From Alsobacter sp045348435 (lineage in GTDB: Bacteria; Pseudomonadota; Alphaproteobacteria; Rhizobiales; Beijerinckiaceae), in contig NZ_CP157484.1 of NCBI RefSeq assembly GCF_045348435.1, forward strand, positions 2,232,001 through 2,296,000: a stretch of DNA of 64,000 bases. Direction: 5' to 3'. The notes under the pieces were generated by a model. The model did not search any database. It saw nothing but the letters and a program-made list of their open reading frames with translations, and was not told where the DNA came from. Every line of letters begins with the position of its first letter. Position 1 is the first letter of the stretch. The position numbers and the translations under genes were made by a program. This document shows positions 32,786 through 41,464 of this stretch, in pieces.

Positions 32786-32842
32786 GTCCGGGGCGACCCG
32801 GAGGCAGCCTCGCACCATCGCCTCCGCCACACGGAACACGCC

Positions 32843-33292
32843 ATGAGCCGCCTCGTCTTCGTCCTGAACGGTCCCAACCTGAACCTGCTCGGAAAGCGCC
32901 AGCCGCATATTTACGGGCATGAAACCCTGGCCGACGTCGAAGCCGAGTGCCGGACCCTCGCCGCGGAGCTGCGGCTCGACATCGCCTTTCGCCAGAGCAA
33001 CCGCGAATACGAGATCATCGACTGGATCCACGAGGCGCGCGAGACGGCGGTCGGCATCGTCATCAACCCGGCCGCCTTCACGCACACCTCGGTGGCGATC
33101 CTGGACGCGCTGAACGCCTTCGAGGGCCCGGTGATCGAGGTGCACATCTCCAACGTGCACAAGCGCGAGGCCTTCCGGCATCACTCCTACGTTTCGCTGC
33201 GCGCCGATGGCGTGATCGCCGGCCTGGGCACGCAGGGCTACCTTCTCGGCCTTCAGCGCATCGCCCGGCTCACCGCCGACGAGCCGGCGTGA
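32843..33292 (+). CDS. aroQ: 3-Dehydroquinate dehydratase, type II
   Basis: A 149-residue type II dehydroquinase. It shows NGPNLNLLG at the N-terminus, the catalytic tyrosine region (RQPHIYG), NPAAFTHTSVAI, the histidine-containing VIEVHISNVH, and HHSYVSLRADGVIAGLGTQG. It interconverts 3-dehydroquinate and 3-dehydroshikimate. The loop normally written SNHEGE reads SNREYE here. It is followed 7 nt later by a shikimate/quinate dehydrogenase-like gene, so the pair may serve quinate catabolism rather than aromatic biosynthesis. Confidence 0.92.
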   Translation: MSRLVFVLNGPNLNLLGKRQPHIYGHETLADVEAECRTLAAELRLDIAFRQSNREYEIIDWIHEARETAVGIVINPAAFTHTSVAILDALNAFEGPVIEVHISNVHKREAFRHHSYVSLRADGVIAGLGTQGYLLGLQRIARLTADEPA

Positions 33293-33299
33293 CGCCGCC

Positions 33300-34130
33300 A
33301 TGATCGACGGCGCCACGATCCTGATCGCCCATATCGGCTACCCGACGACGACCTTCAAGTCGCCGCTGATCTACAACCCCTATTTCGAGAGCATCGGCTT
33401 CAACGCCGTCGTGGTCCCGATGGGGGTGCAGGCCCCGGACTATGCGGCCTTCCTGCCGCAGATCTTCCGGCTCACGAACATCCGCGGCGCGCTGATCACG
33501 ATGCCCCACAAGGTCGCCACGCTGGACCTGGTGGACGAGGTATCGACGACGGCCAGGATCGCCGGATCCTGCAACGCCGTCCTGCTGCGGCCCGACGGCA
33601 CGCTGGTCGCCGACATGTTCGACGGCGAAGGCTTCGTGCGCGGCGTGCTTCGCAAGGGCCGCCAACTCGCGGGCGCCAGGGCCCTCGTGGTCGGCAGCGG
33701 CGGCGTCGGCTCGGCCATCGCGGCCTCTCTGGCGGGGGCTGGCGTGGCCGAGCTCGGGGTCTTCGACGTCCACGCGCCCTCGGCCGAAGCCCTGGCGGCG
33801 CGCCTGCGCGCCCATTATCCCAAGCTCGCGCTCCATGTCGGGTCGCGGGATCCCGCAGGCTACGACGTGGTGGTGAACGCCACGCCCATCGGCATGAATG
33901 ACGGCGATCCGCTGCCCATGGACGTGGACCGCATCGCGCCCGGCGCCTTCGTCGGCGAAGTCGTGCTGAAGCAGGAGTTCACGCCCTTCCTGCAGGCCGC
34001 GAAGGCCAAGGGCTGCGCGGTCCAGGTCGGGACCGACATGCTGTTTGAACAGATCCCCGCCTATTTGGAGTTCTTCGGCTTTCCTGCCACGACGGCAGAC
34101 GAACTGCGTCGGGTCGCCCGGCTCGGCTGA
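33300..34130 (+). CDS. Shikimate/quinate dehydrogenase-like protein (AroE family)
   Basis: A 276-residue AroE-family oxidoreductase. The N-terminal substrate domain keeps the catalytic lysine (TMPHK) and aspartate (ADMFDGEG). The C-terminal NAD(P) domain has GSGGVGSAIAASL. The substrate serine pair differs: where AroE has HSxSP this protein has TTFKSP, so only one serine is kept. That suggests a variant specificity, perhaps quinate or another hydroxy acid. It is translated directly after aroQ. Confidence 0.82.
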   Translation: MIDGATILIAHIGYPTTTFKSPLIYNPYFESIGFNAVVVPMGVQAPDYAAFLPQIFRLTNIRGALITMPHKVATLDLVDEVSTTARIAGSCNAVLLRPDGTLVADMFDGEGFVRGVLRKGRQLAGARALVVGSGGVGSAIAASLAGAGVAELGVFDVHAPSAEALAARLRAHYPKLALHVGSRDPAGYDVVVNATPIGMNDGDPLPMDVDRIAPGAFVGEVVLKQEFTPFLQAAKAKGCAVQVGTDMLFEQIPAYLEFFGFPATTADELRRVARLG

Positions 34131-34133
34131 CCG

Positions 34134-34164
34134 GCCGCGATGGCGAGATCGCCTTGATCGCGGC
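34134..34164. terminator. Nested hairpin between convergent genes
   Basis: GCCGCGAT pairs with ATCGCGGC outside an inner GGCGA-GA-TCGCC stem, with a 3-nt bulge. It starts 4 nt after the AroE-like stop in the gap before the convergent cupin gene. There is no T-run, so it may stop transcription only partly or with Rho. Confidence 0.45.
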
Positions 34165-34253
34165 GCAGCCAGCCATGACCGACCACGCGCACCTGCTTAA
34201 GGAGCGCGCGGACCGCCAGCCTTCCGGCCATGTGAACCGTCGGCGAAACAACG

Positions 34254-34655
34254 CTACAGGGCCGAACGGTATTGCTCGTCTTCGACCTGCTCCAGCCAGT
34301 CGACAGCCTTGCCGTCGAGCTGCTCCGCGATGGCGACGTGGCTCATGCCCGTCGTGGTCGTGGCGCCGTGCCAATGCTTCTCGCCGGGTGGGAACCACAC
34401 CACGTCGCCCGGCCGGATCTCCTCGACCGGGCCACCCTCGCGCTGAGCCCAGCCGAGGCCGGAGAGAACGATCAGGGTCTGCCCCAGAGGATGGGTGTGC
34501 CAGGCGGTCCGCGCGCCGGGCTCGAAGGTCACGATCGCGCCGCCAACGCGGGCGGCGTCGGCGCCCTGGAAGGGCATGTCGATCCGCACCGCGCCAGTGA
34601 AGGTGTCAGCCGGGCCCTTGGCCGAGGGCTGCGTGCCGTTTCGTGCGATGTCCAT
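34254..34655 (-). CDS. Cupin protein, hydroxynitrile-lyase-like
   Basis: A 133-residue single-domain cupin. The metal site is clear: His53 and His55 (WHTHPLGQ), Gln59, and His94 (KHWHGA). The sequence resembles the bacterial cupin-type (R)-hydroxynitrile lyases, manganese enzymes that are also active on mandelonitrile, along most of its length (GKGPADTFTG-like start, DGKAVDWLEQV-like end). The natural role of that group is not known. It is downstream of the aldo/keto reductase on the same strand. Confidence 0.8.
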   Translation of the reverse strand: MDIARNGTQPSAKGPADTFTGAVRIDMPFQGADAARVGGAIVTFEPGARTAWHTHPLGQTLIVLSGLGWAQREGGPVEEIRPGDVVWFPPGEKHWHGATTTTGMSHVAIAEQLDGKAVDWLEQVEDEQYRSAL

Positions 34656-34732
34656 GGTCGTGCTCTGTCGTTGTCGGGGGATGGGCTGGACCGTCCGCAG
34701 GTTCTGCGGGCGATCCAGGTTGCAGGAGCCTG

Positions 34733-35722
34733 TCAGCGGCTCACGCGTGCGGCGAGGTGGGGCGGATAGCGGTCGCCGTGCACCGGGATGGCGGCGAGCG
34801 CCTCGGCGATGCGGGTGAGGTCGGCCGGGGTCAGGTCCACGTCCGCGGCCCCAATGTTTTCCTCCAGCCGATGCAGCTTGGTGGTGCCGGGGATCGGCAC
34901 GATCCAGGGCTTCTGCGCGAGCAGCCAGGCGAGCGCGATCTGAGCGGGCGTGACGCCGTTCGCCGCGGCGATGGCGCCGATCGTCGTCACGAGGCCCTGG
35001 TTCGCCTTGCGGTTCTCGACCGAGAAGCGCGGGACGATGTTGCGGAAGTCGCTCCTGTCGAAGGACGTCGCGTCGCTGATCGCGCCAGTCAGAAAGCCCT
35101 TGCCGAGCGGGCTGAACGGCACGAAGCCGATGCCGAGCTCCTCAAGCGTGGGGAGGATCTCCTTCTCGGGCTCGCGCCACCAGAGCGAGTACTCGCTCTG
35201 CAAGGCCGCCACGGGCTGCACCGCATGGGCGCGGCGGATCGTCTGCGCCCCGGCCTCCGACAGGCCGAAATGCTTGACCTTGCCCTCGCGGATCAGGTCC
35301 CGCACCGCGCCGGCGACGTCCTCGATCGGTACGTCGGGATCGACGCGGTGCTGGTAGAAGAGGTCGATGCGGTCGGTGCGAAGCCGCTTCAGCGCGGCGT
35401 CCGCGACGTCGCGGATGTGGGCGGGACGGCTATCCATGCCGCTCTGGCCGCCCGTGCCGTCGAACCTGAAGCCGAACTTTGTGGCGATGACGACCTGGTC
35501 GCGCACGGGCGCGAGCGCTTCGCCGACGACCTCCTCGTTCACGTAGGGACCGTAGGCCTCGGCCGTGTCGAAGAAGGTGACGCCCCGCTCGTGGGCGGCG
35601 CGGATCAGCGCGATGGCCTCGGTTCGGTCCGTCGCCGGGCCGTATCCGTAGCTGAGGCCCATGCAGCCAAGCCCAAGGGCGGAGACTTCGGGGCCGTTCC
35701 GGCCCAGGGTGCGCGTCTTCAT
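34733..35722 (-). CDS. Aldo/keto reductase
   Basis: A 329-residue NADPH-dependent (beta/alpha)8 reductase. The catalytic tetrad is visible: Asp52, Tyr57 (FDTAEAYG), Lys82 (VIATKFG) and His125 (FYQHRVD). The C-terminal cofactor segment IVPIPGTTKLHRLEEN is present. AGGAGG stands before MKTRTLG, which fixes the start; an upstream in-frame start would read through the LysR promoter. It is divergent from the LysR gene, so it is probably its target, together with the cupin gene. Confidence 0.92.
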   Translation of the reverse strand: MKTRTLGRNGPEVSALGLGCMGLSYGYGPATDRTEAIALIRAAHERGVTFFDTAEAYGPYVNEEVVGEALAPVRDQVVIATKFGFRFDGTGGQSGMDSRPAHIRDVADAALKRLRTDRIDLFYQHRVDPDVPIEDVAGAVRDLIREGKVKHFGLSEAGAQTIRRAHAVQPVAALQSEYSLWWREPEKEILPTLEELGIGFVPFSPLGKGFLTGAISDATSFDRSDFRNIVPRFSVENRKANQGLVTTIGAIAAANGVTPAQIALAWLLAQKPWIVPIPGTTKLHRLEENIGAADVDLTPADLTRIAEALAAIPVHGDRYPPHLAARVSR

Positions 35723-35854
35723 GGTTTTCCTCCTCTGCAGGGAAGCGGATCGAATTCTCGCGTCGTCAGCGAGGGCTGGCAGGTCCGGCGTTGTGCCTGG
35801 AGCCTCGGGATGACGACAATCTAGGAGGAGCGGTCTCGCGCGATTAGCCGAAGA

Positions 35855-35871
35855 ATATGTCTTGGGTCTAT
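35855..35871. promoter_or_regulatory. Possible LysR box between aldo/keto reductase and lysR
   Basis: ATA-N11-TAT is a short dyad with the T-N11-A spacing of LysR-family boxes, in the 206-bp divergent region. The arms are only three bases, so support is weak. Confidence 0.3.
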
Positions 35872-35928
35872 GCTCGCCATTCATGAGTGCAGACCTCGCT
35901 CAAGCGAGGCGGATCCGCGGAGACCAGG

Positions 35929-36822
35929 ATGCATCGGGACGAACTGGGCGACCTCGCGGCGTTCCTGGCCGTGGCCGACGAGCGCAGCTTCACCCGGGCG
36001 GCCGCAAAGCTCGGCACGTCGCAATCGGCGCTGAGCCATACGCTGCGTCGGCTGGAGGAGCGGCTCGGGATACGCCTACTGACGCGCACGACCCGAAGCG
36101 TGTCGCCGACGGATGCCGGAGAGCAGCTCATCGCGGGCCTTCGCCCGGCTCTGGAGGAGATCGACGCCCGGATCGCCTCGCTCAGCGCGCTGCGGGAGAA
36201 GCCGGCGGGGTCCATCCGCATCAACACGAGCTGGCATGCGGCCGAGACGATCCTCTGGCCGGCCATCGAGCGCCTGCTGCCGGACTACCCCGACATCCGG
36301 TTCGAGCTAACCCAGGACCAGGCCCTCACCGACATCGTGGCCGGGCGCTTCGACGCGGGGGTGCGCCTGGGCGAGCGGGTCGAGAAGGACATGATCGCGG
36401 TGCGCATCGGGCCCGACCTGCGCATGGCGGTCGTCGGCGCGCCGTCCTATCTGGAGGCCCACGGCCGCCCGACGACGCCGCACGACCTGACCCGTCACGC
36501 CTGCATCAACCTGCGCCTGGAGACGCAGGGTGGGCTTTATGCCTGGGAGTTCGAGAGGGACGGCCGCGAGTTGAACGTGCGGGTCGACGGCCCGCTCGTC
36601 TTCAACGCGGTTCCGCTGATCATGAAGGCGGCCTTGGCGGGCTTCGGGTTGGCGTTCGTAATCGAAGCGCAAGCCGAGGACGAGATCGCCGAGGGGCGGC
36701 TCGTCCGTGTGCTGGAGGACTGGTGCCCGCCCTTTGCCGGGTATCACCTGTACTATCCCAGCCGCCGCCAACTCTCGCCCGCCTTCACCGTGTTGGTGAA
36801 TGCGCTCCGGTACCGGAGCTGA
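35929..36822 (+). CDS. LysR-family regulator
   Basis: A 297-residue LysR protein. The N-terminal helix-turn-helix is at about residues 5-60 (FTRAAAKLGTSQSALSHTLRRLEERLG), followed by the effector-binding domain. I use the ATG preceded by GGAGACC; a GTG 14 codons upstream is the alternative. It is closest in style to the LysR proteins that control divergent oxidoreductases. Its likely target is the aldo/keto reductase-cupin unit. Confidence 0.9.
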   Translation: MHRDELGDLAAFLAVADERSFTRAAAKLGTSQSALSHTLRRLEERLGIRLLTRTTRSVSPTDAGEQLIAGLRPALEEIDARIASLSALREKPAGSIRINTSWHAAETILWPAIERLLPDYPDIRFELTQDQALTDIVAGRFDAGVRLGERVEKDMIAVRIGPDLRMAVVGAPSYLEAHGRPTTPHDLTRHACINLRLETQGGLYAWEFERDGRELNVRVDGPLVFNAVPLIMKAALAGFGLAFVIEAQAEDEIAEGRLVRVLEDWCPPFAGYHLYYPSRRQLSPAFTVLVNALRYRS

Positions 36823-37013
36823 CAGGTTCGCCGCATGAGAGCAGCCCTCCGCATTGATGGACCGGCATCATAGGCCCGTGCCGAATGCGTGAGCTAAGAG
36901 TCCGCCTTGGGTCGGAAATCCGCGTTCACGCGCGTCCGCTCCGCGGCGCAAGCGCATCTCGGCCGCGGTCGGTGAACTCGGGCGGCTGGGCCATCCAGGT
37001 CATGAATGGCTCG

Positions 37014-37862
37014 CTATGCCTCGTCGGCGACGCCATTTCGGAGGACGCCGAGCCGATCCAACTCCACCTCCACCACGTCACCCGGCTTCATCCAGAGCGG
37101 CGGCGTGCGCTTGGCGCCGACGCCGCCGGGCGTTCCTGTGGCGATCACGTCGCCGGGCTCCAGGCGCGTGAAGGTCGAGCAGTAGGCGATCTGCGTCGGA
37201 ATATCGAAGATCATCTGGTCGATCGTCGCGTCCTGGACGACCTGGCCGTTAAGGCGCGTCTGCAGGCGCAAGGACCCGAGCTCGCCGAGTTCGTCCGGGG
37301 TCATCATCCAGGGGCCAAAAGCGCCGGTTTTGGGAAAGTTCTTGCCGGGCGTGAACTGGTGGGTGTGGCGCTGGAAGTCGCGCACGCTGCCCTCGTTGTA
37401 GAGCGAATAGCCGGCGATGTGGTCCCAGGCGTTCTCCTTGGAGATGTAACGGCCCGGCTTCCCGATCACGATGGCGAGTTCACCCTCGAAATCGAGATGG
37501 GTCGACACCTTCGGGCGGATGATGTCGGCAAGGTGAGCCGTCTGGCTGTTGGCGAAGCGTCCGAAAACCGTCGGGTTCTCGACCACGTCGCGGCCGGTCT
37601 CCTTGCGGTGCATCTCATAGTTCAGCCCGATGCAAAGGATCTTGTCCGCGTTAGGGATGACGGGCAGCCATTCGATGGTCGACAACGGGATCCGGGCGCC
37701 CTGCGCGGCGCGTGCGGCCGCTTGTTCGAGAAGGCCCGCCGCAATGGCGGTCTTCAGGTCCGGCGCCTGGGCGCCGAACACGGCGCCGAGATCGACGACA
37801 TCGTCGCCGTCCACGAGACCCCAGCTGGCTTTGCCGCCTGTCTTGAAGCTCACGAATCGCAT
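37014..37862 (-). CDS. Fumarylacetoacetate hydrolase-family enzyme
   Basis: A 282-residue FAH-fold hydrolase. Acidic metal ligands are in DFEGELAIVIG, and the family ends with GDVIATGTPGGVGA and WMKPGDVVEVE. The family hydrolyses or hydrates dicarbonyl products of aromatic ring cleavage (fumarylpyruvate, 2-hydroxymuconate derivatives). As the last gene of the TRAP-aromatic operon, 54 nt behind the hydroxylase, it is the expected final step after the extradiol dioxygenase. The exact bond broken depends on the unknown substrate. Confidence 0.88.
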   Translation of the reverse strand: MRFVSFKTGGKASWGLVDGDDVVDLGAVFGAQAPDLKTAIAAGLLEQAAARAAQGARIPLSTIEWLPVIPNADKILCIGLNYEMHRKETGRDVVENPTVFGRFANSQTAHLADIIRPKVSTHLDFEGELAIVIGKPGRYISKENAWDHIAGYSLYNEGSVRDFQRHTHQFTPGKNFPKTGAFGPWMMTPDELGELGSLRLQTRLNGQVVQDATIDQMIFDIPTQIAYCSTFTRLEPGDVIATGTPGGVGAKRTPPLWMKPGDVVEVELDRLGVLRNGVADEA

Positions 37863-37916
37863 GGTCTGCTGCCTTCCGAATAGGACGCGGGCTCCATGGA
37901 GCGCCGCCGGTGATGT

Positions 37917-39479
37917 TCAGGAGTGATCAGAGGCGTTCCGTCGCCGCCGCAGGCCGACCAGAAGCTGCGTCAAGGACACGGCGTCCGTCGCGGTCCCGTA
38001 GACGTAGTGGTCCGGCCGGACCACGGCGGCCACGGCCTTGTGGTGTGCGAACCAGCGATCCAGCACGCCGTCGCGCTCTACGAGAGCGCCTTCACCGATG
38101 CGGATCGGACAAAGCCCCGCCTGCGTCGCCTCTGCGGCGAGTTCCGCCGTGTCGGCCGCCGAGCCGACGCGAACCACCAGGCGCCAGCCCCCGCCGGCCG
38201 CCTTGTCGAGCAGCACGGCCCCGGTCTCGCCGATGATCCAGGGCTGGGGAAACAGGAGACCGGCTGCGGACGTGTCCAACGCCAGCAGGCCGCGTTGCAG
38301 GGGCGGCACGATCTCCTGGCGCGTGATGGTCCGCGGCTGGCCGGCGCCCTCCGCGAGGATCCGCGCGTCCCTTTCGCGGGCGCGCTCGGGGTCGCGCTCG
38401 CAAATGACGTGACCGATCGCCTTGATCCGGCTCGTCAGCTGCCGCACATGATCGGCGCGTTCCTCGCCGTAGGTGTCGAGGAGGTCGTCGCCGGCCCGGC
38501 CGTCCAGCGCCTCTTCGAGCTTCCAGGCCAGGTTGGAAACGTCGCGTAGGCCTTGGCACATGCCCTGCCCGATAAAGGGCGGTTGCTGGTGGGCGGCGTC
38601 ACCGGCCAGGAACACGCGGCCGTTCCTCCACTCCTGGGCGACGAGGGCGTGAAACCGGTAGCTCGCCGAGCGCCAGAGCGTGGCGTCGTCGGGCGTGAGC
38701 CACTGCGCCAACAAAGACCAGACCTGCTCGGGCTGCTCCATGGCGCGCGGGTCTTCGCCCGGCAGCAGCATGATTTCCCAGCGGCGGTGGTTCTTCGGGC
38801 CGATGATGAAGCTCGTCGGACGGGCGGGATCGCAGAACTGGGCCGCCGTCTGCGGCAATTTCCCGAGCGCGTCCTCGTTGACCAGCACGTCGACCACGAG
38901 CCAGGGCTCATCGAAGACGAGGTCCTCGAGCGCAATGCCGAGTTGCTGACGAACCCCGCTGGAGGCTCCGTCGCACGCGATCACGTAATTGGCGGTCTCA
39001 ACCCGCACGGTTCCGGCGGCGTCCCGCAGATGCAGGGTGACCCGCTCGGCGTCCTGCTCGAGCGCGATCAACTCGGTTCCAAGCTCCACCCGAACGCCCG
39101 GGTAGCTTCGAGCGTGGTCCCGAAGAGCGGCTTCCACGGGCGGCTGCGTGAACACCATGGTGGGGGTGTAGCCAAGCGGGTAGGGCTCCTGGACCATGTC
39201 GATCCGCCGGATCAGCTGGCCTTGCGCGCCGAAATGCTGGGACGCCGGAAAGGGCGCGACATACGGGAGGACGCGGTCCGCGACGCCCAGATTGTCGAAC
39301 AGGCGCAGGATCTCATGGTCGATCGCGATGGCGCGCGGCTTTTCGTACACGCCCTGCTGGCGGTCGATCGCCAGCGTCGAGATCCCACGCGCGCCAAGCA
39401 GACTGGCTGCGACTGCGCCGGAGGGGCCAAAGCCGATCACGGCGACCTGGACGTCATTGACGAGTTTAGCGGCAGTCAC
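37917..39479 (-). CDS. FAD-dependent aromatic hydroxylase (MhpA-like)
   Basis: A 520-residue class A flavoprotein monooxygenase. It has GFGPSGAVAASLL (FAD Rossmann), ACDGASSGVR (DG motif), and RVFLAGDAAHQQPPFIGQG (GD motif), then a C-terminal thioredoxin-like domain as in MhpA and phenol hydroxylases. These enzymes ortho-hydroxylate phenolic rings with NAD(P)H. The GTG start overlaps the dioxygenase stop (GTGA). It should prepare a catecholic substrate for the neighbouring ring-cleaving dioxygenase. Confidence 0.88.
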   Translation of the reverse strand: MTAAKLVNDVQVAVIGFGPSGAVAASLLGARGISTLAIDRQQGVYEKPRAIAIDHEILRLFDNLGVADRVLPYVAPFPASQHFGAQGQLIRRIDMVQEPYPLGYTPTMVFTQPPVEAALRDHARSYPGVRVELGTELIALEQDAERVTLHLRDAAGTVRVETANYVIACDGASSGVRQQLGIALEDLVFDEPWLVVDVLVNEDALGKLPQTAAQFCDPARPTSFIIGPKNHRRWEIMLLPGEDPRAMEQPEQVWSLLAQWLTPDDATLWRSASYRFHALVAQEWRNGRVFLAGDAAHQQPPFIGQGMCQGLRDVSNLAWKLEEALDGRAGDDLLDTYGEERADHVRQLTSRIKAIGHVICERDPERARERDARILAEGAGQPRTITRQEIVPPLQRGLLALDTSAAGLLFPQPWIIGETGAVLLDKAAGGGWRLVVRVGSAADTAELAAEATQAGLCPIRIGEGALVERDGVLDRWFAHHKAVAAVVRPDHYVYGTATDAVSLTQLLVGLRRRRNASDHS

Positions 39480-40381
39480 CGACTGGCCTCCGAAGCTGCA
39501 TGCAGCACCGCGATCTGGGCGGCCTTCACATGGTCTGACTTAGGCGGCGCGATGCCCCAGTGGTCGGTGCGACCGGGAGGCCAGACCCAGTCCTTCGGCC
39601 CGCGAACGACGTAGTCGTCGTCGACCTGGAGCACCTCCGCGGTGTATTCGATGACGGTCCCGACCGGGTCGACGAAGTAGGCGAAGACGTTGTCGCCCGG
39701 ACCATGGCGGCCCACGCCCCAGCCGATCGAATAGCCATGGTCAACCATGCGGCCGGCGCCGCGCATGACGGATTCGAGATCCGGCATCAGGAAGGCCACA
39801 TGGTTCAGGCCGTTCACGGGCGCCTCGGCCAGCACCACGGCATGGTGATCGGCGTTGCAGCGCAGGAAGGCCATCAGCTTGGATCGATCGGTCAGCCCGA
39901 AACCCAGCACCGCCTGGTAGAAGGCCGCGGCCTCGTCCACCGCGACGCTGTTGATGTTCACGTGCGCGAGCCGGATCGGGCGGTTGGGCGCCACGGCGGC
40001 GTCGGCGTTGCGCCGATCGCCATGCACGAAGCGCAGCGTGCCGCCCTGCGGCTCGCGGAGGCTCAACAGAACACCTCCACCCGGCTCCTGGCTGTCGGCG
40101 GGCGCCGTGACGGCGCAGCCCTGCGCGGCGGCTGCTTCGGCGATCTGGCCGAGGTCGGCGGGCACAGCGCAGCGGAACGTCACCGAACGCAGCGCGGTCT
40201 TCGGGCCCGCATGCAGGGCGAGCACGTAGGCGTCGTCGCCGCTGGCGCGCAGATAAGCCGCCGTCTCGGTGCGGCTCACGCAGGCGAGCCCCCAGACCTG
40301 GGTATAGAACGACACGGACAGCTCGAGGTCCGGCGTTTCGAGTTCGGCGCTGCGCAACGCCGTCACCGGGAAGCGCTTCAT
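39476..40381 (-). CDS. Two-domain extradiol ring-cleavage dioxygenase (VOC family)
   Basis: A 301-residue type I extradiol dioxygenase with two glyoxalase-like domains. The Fe(II) ligands are present in the C-terminal domain: His140 (LAHVNI), His194 (GLNHVAF) and Glu245 (VIEYTAE), with His179 in the active-site region. It opens a catecholic ring next to the hydroxyls. The ATG overlaps the amidohydrolase stop. The full metal triad argues for an active enzyme and not only a VOC fold. Confidence 0.87.
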   Translation of the reverse strand: MKRFPVTALRSAELETPDLELSVSFYTQVWGLACVSRTETAAYLRASGDDAYVLALHAGPKTALRSVTFRCAVPADLGQIAEAAAAQGCAVTAPADSQEPGGGVLLSLREPQGGTLRFVHGDRRNADAAVAPNRPIRLAHVNINSVAVDEAAAFYQAVLGFGLTDRSKLMAFLRCNADHHAVVLAEAPVNGLNHVAFLMPDLESVMRGAGRMVDHGYSIGWGVGRHGPGDNVFAYFVDPVGTVIEYTAEVLQVDDDYVVRGPKDWVWPPGRTDHWGIAPPKSDHVKAAQIAVLHAASEASR

Positions 40382-41415
40382 GGGGCAGGCTCCACGTCCA
40401 GCTTGCAATCGAGGAACCGCGCCGCATTGCCGAACAGCAGCCGGTCCTGGACGGCGGTGTCGGGCAGCGCCTCGCGGATACGCCCGACAGGCGTGCGATC
40501 GTGGAAATTGAAGGGATGGTCCGTCCCGACCATCACCTGCGTGTCGCCGAAGAGCTCGACGAGGTAGCGCAGCGCCGGAGCGTCATACACGAGCGCGTCA
40601 TAGAAGAGCCGCCTCGCCTGCTCGACGGGCGAGACCTCCATCAACGTCTCCAGCGCCGGAAACACGCGGCGGCCTTCGGCCAACCGGGGCAACAGCATCC
40701 CGAGCGTACCGCCGCCGTGGCTGAACGCGATGCGCAGCTTCGGGCGCCGGACGATCAGGTTGGTGGTGATCACGGACGCGGCCGCGAGCCCGACATCCCC
40801 CGGATAGGCGAGCACCTGCTGCAGCGGCGCGGGACCGACCAGCCGCTCCATGCCGGCCGGTCGCAGCGCATGCACGAACACCGCGGCGCCAAGCTCCTCC
40901 GCGGCCTCGAAGAAGGCGTCAAACTCGGGCGCGCCCACCGGGCGGCCATTGATGTTGCTGCCGATCTCGACGCCCGCGAAACCGAGCTGGCGAACGGCGC
41001 GCTCCAGCTCCCGCAAGGCGAGGTTCATGTCCTGCAGCGGAACCGCCGCCAGCCCGACGAGGCGCCCTTGCGCCTCGGCGATCATCTCGGCCGTCTGGTC
41101 GTTGATGTAGCGAAGCAGGTCGTCGGCCGCCGGCGCGTCCATCCAGTAGGACAGCAACTCCGGCATCGGCGACACGGCCTGCAGGCCGAGCCCCATCGCG
41201 TCCATGTCGGCGATGCGCTTGGGCACGCTCCAGCAGCGATCGCTGACGGTGCGGTAGGTCTTGCCGGCGATCATCACGTGCCGGTGGCAGGCGTCGGCCT
41301 CCGTCATCGACGGCCAGGAGCTCGGCTCCGGCGCACGGACGCAGCGCGGAAAGTTCTCCGGGATCACGTGCGCGTGGATGTCCACGCCGCAACGGCATCG
41401 CGACATGATCGTCAT
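40378..41415 (-). CDS. Amidohydrolase, ACMSD-like decarboxylase
   Basis: A 345-residue TIM-barrel amidohydrolase of the ACMSD/gamma-resorcylate decarboxylase group. Metal-ligand positions are visible: the HxH pair His14/His16 (VDIHAHVIPE), a histidine in FVHALRP, one in FSHGGG, and GTDHPF near the C-terminus. The group decarboxylates aromatic or semialdehyde acids without redox change. GGGAG lies upstream; GTG one codon earlier is an alternative start. It may remove a carboxyl group before hydroxylation. Confidence 0.87.
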   Translation of the reverse strand: MTIMSRCRCGVDIHAHVIPENFPRCVRAPEPSSWPSMTEADACHRHVMIAGKTYRTVSDRCWSVPKRIADMDAMGLGLQAVSPMPELLSYWMDAPAADDLLRYINDQTAEMIAEAQGRLVGLAAVPLQDMNLALRELERAVRQLGFAGVEIGSNINGRPVGAPEFDAFFEAAEELGAAVFVHALRPAGMERLVGPAPLQQVLAYPGDVGLAAASVITTNLIVRRPKLRIAFSHGGGTLGMLLPRLAEGRRVFPALETLMEVSPVEQARRLFYDALVYDAPALRYLVELFGDTQVMVGTDHPFNFHDRTPVGRIREALPDTAVQDRLLFGNAARFLDCKLDVEPAP

Positions 41416-41464
41416 CACGATGGCTCCCGGGTCGGGCGAATGGATGGCGCGTTTCTCATGCGGG

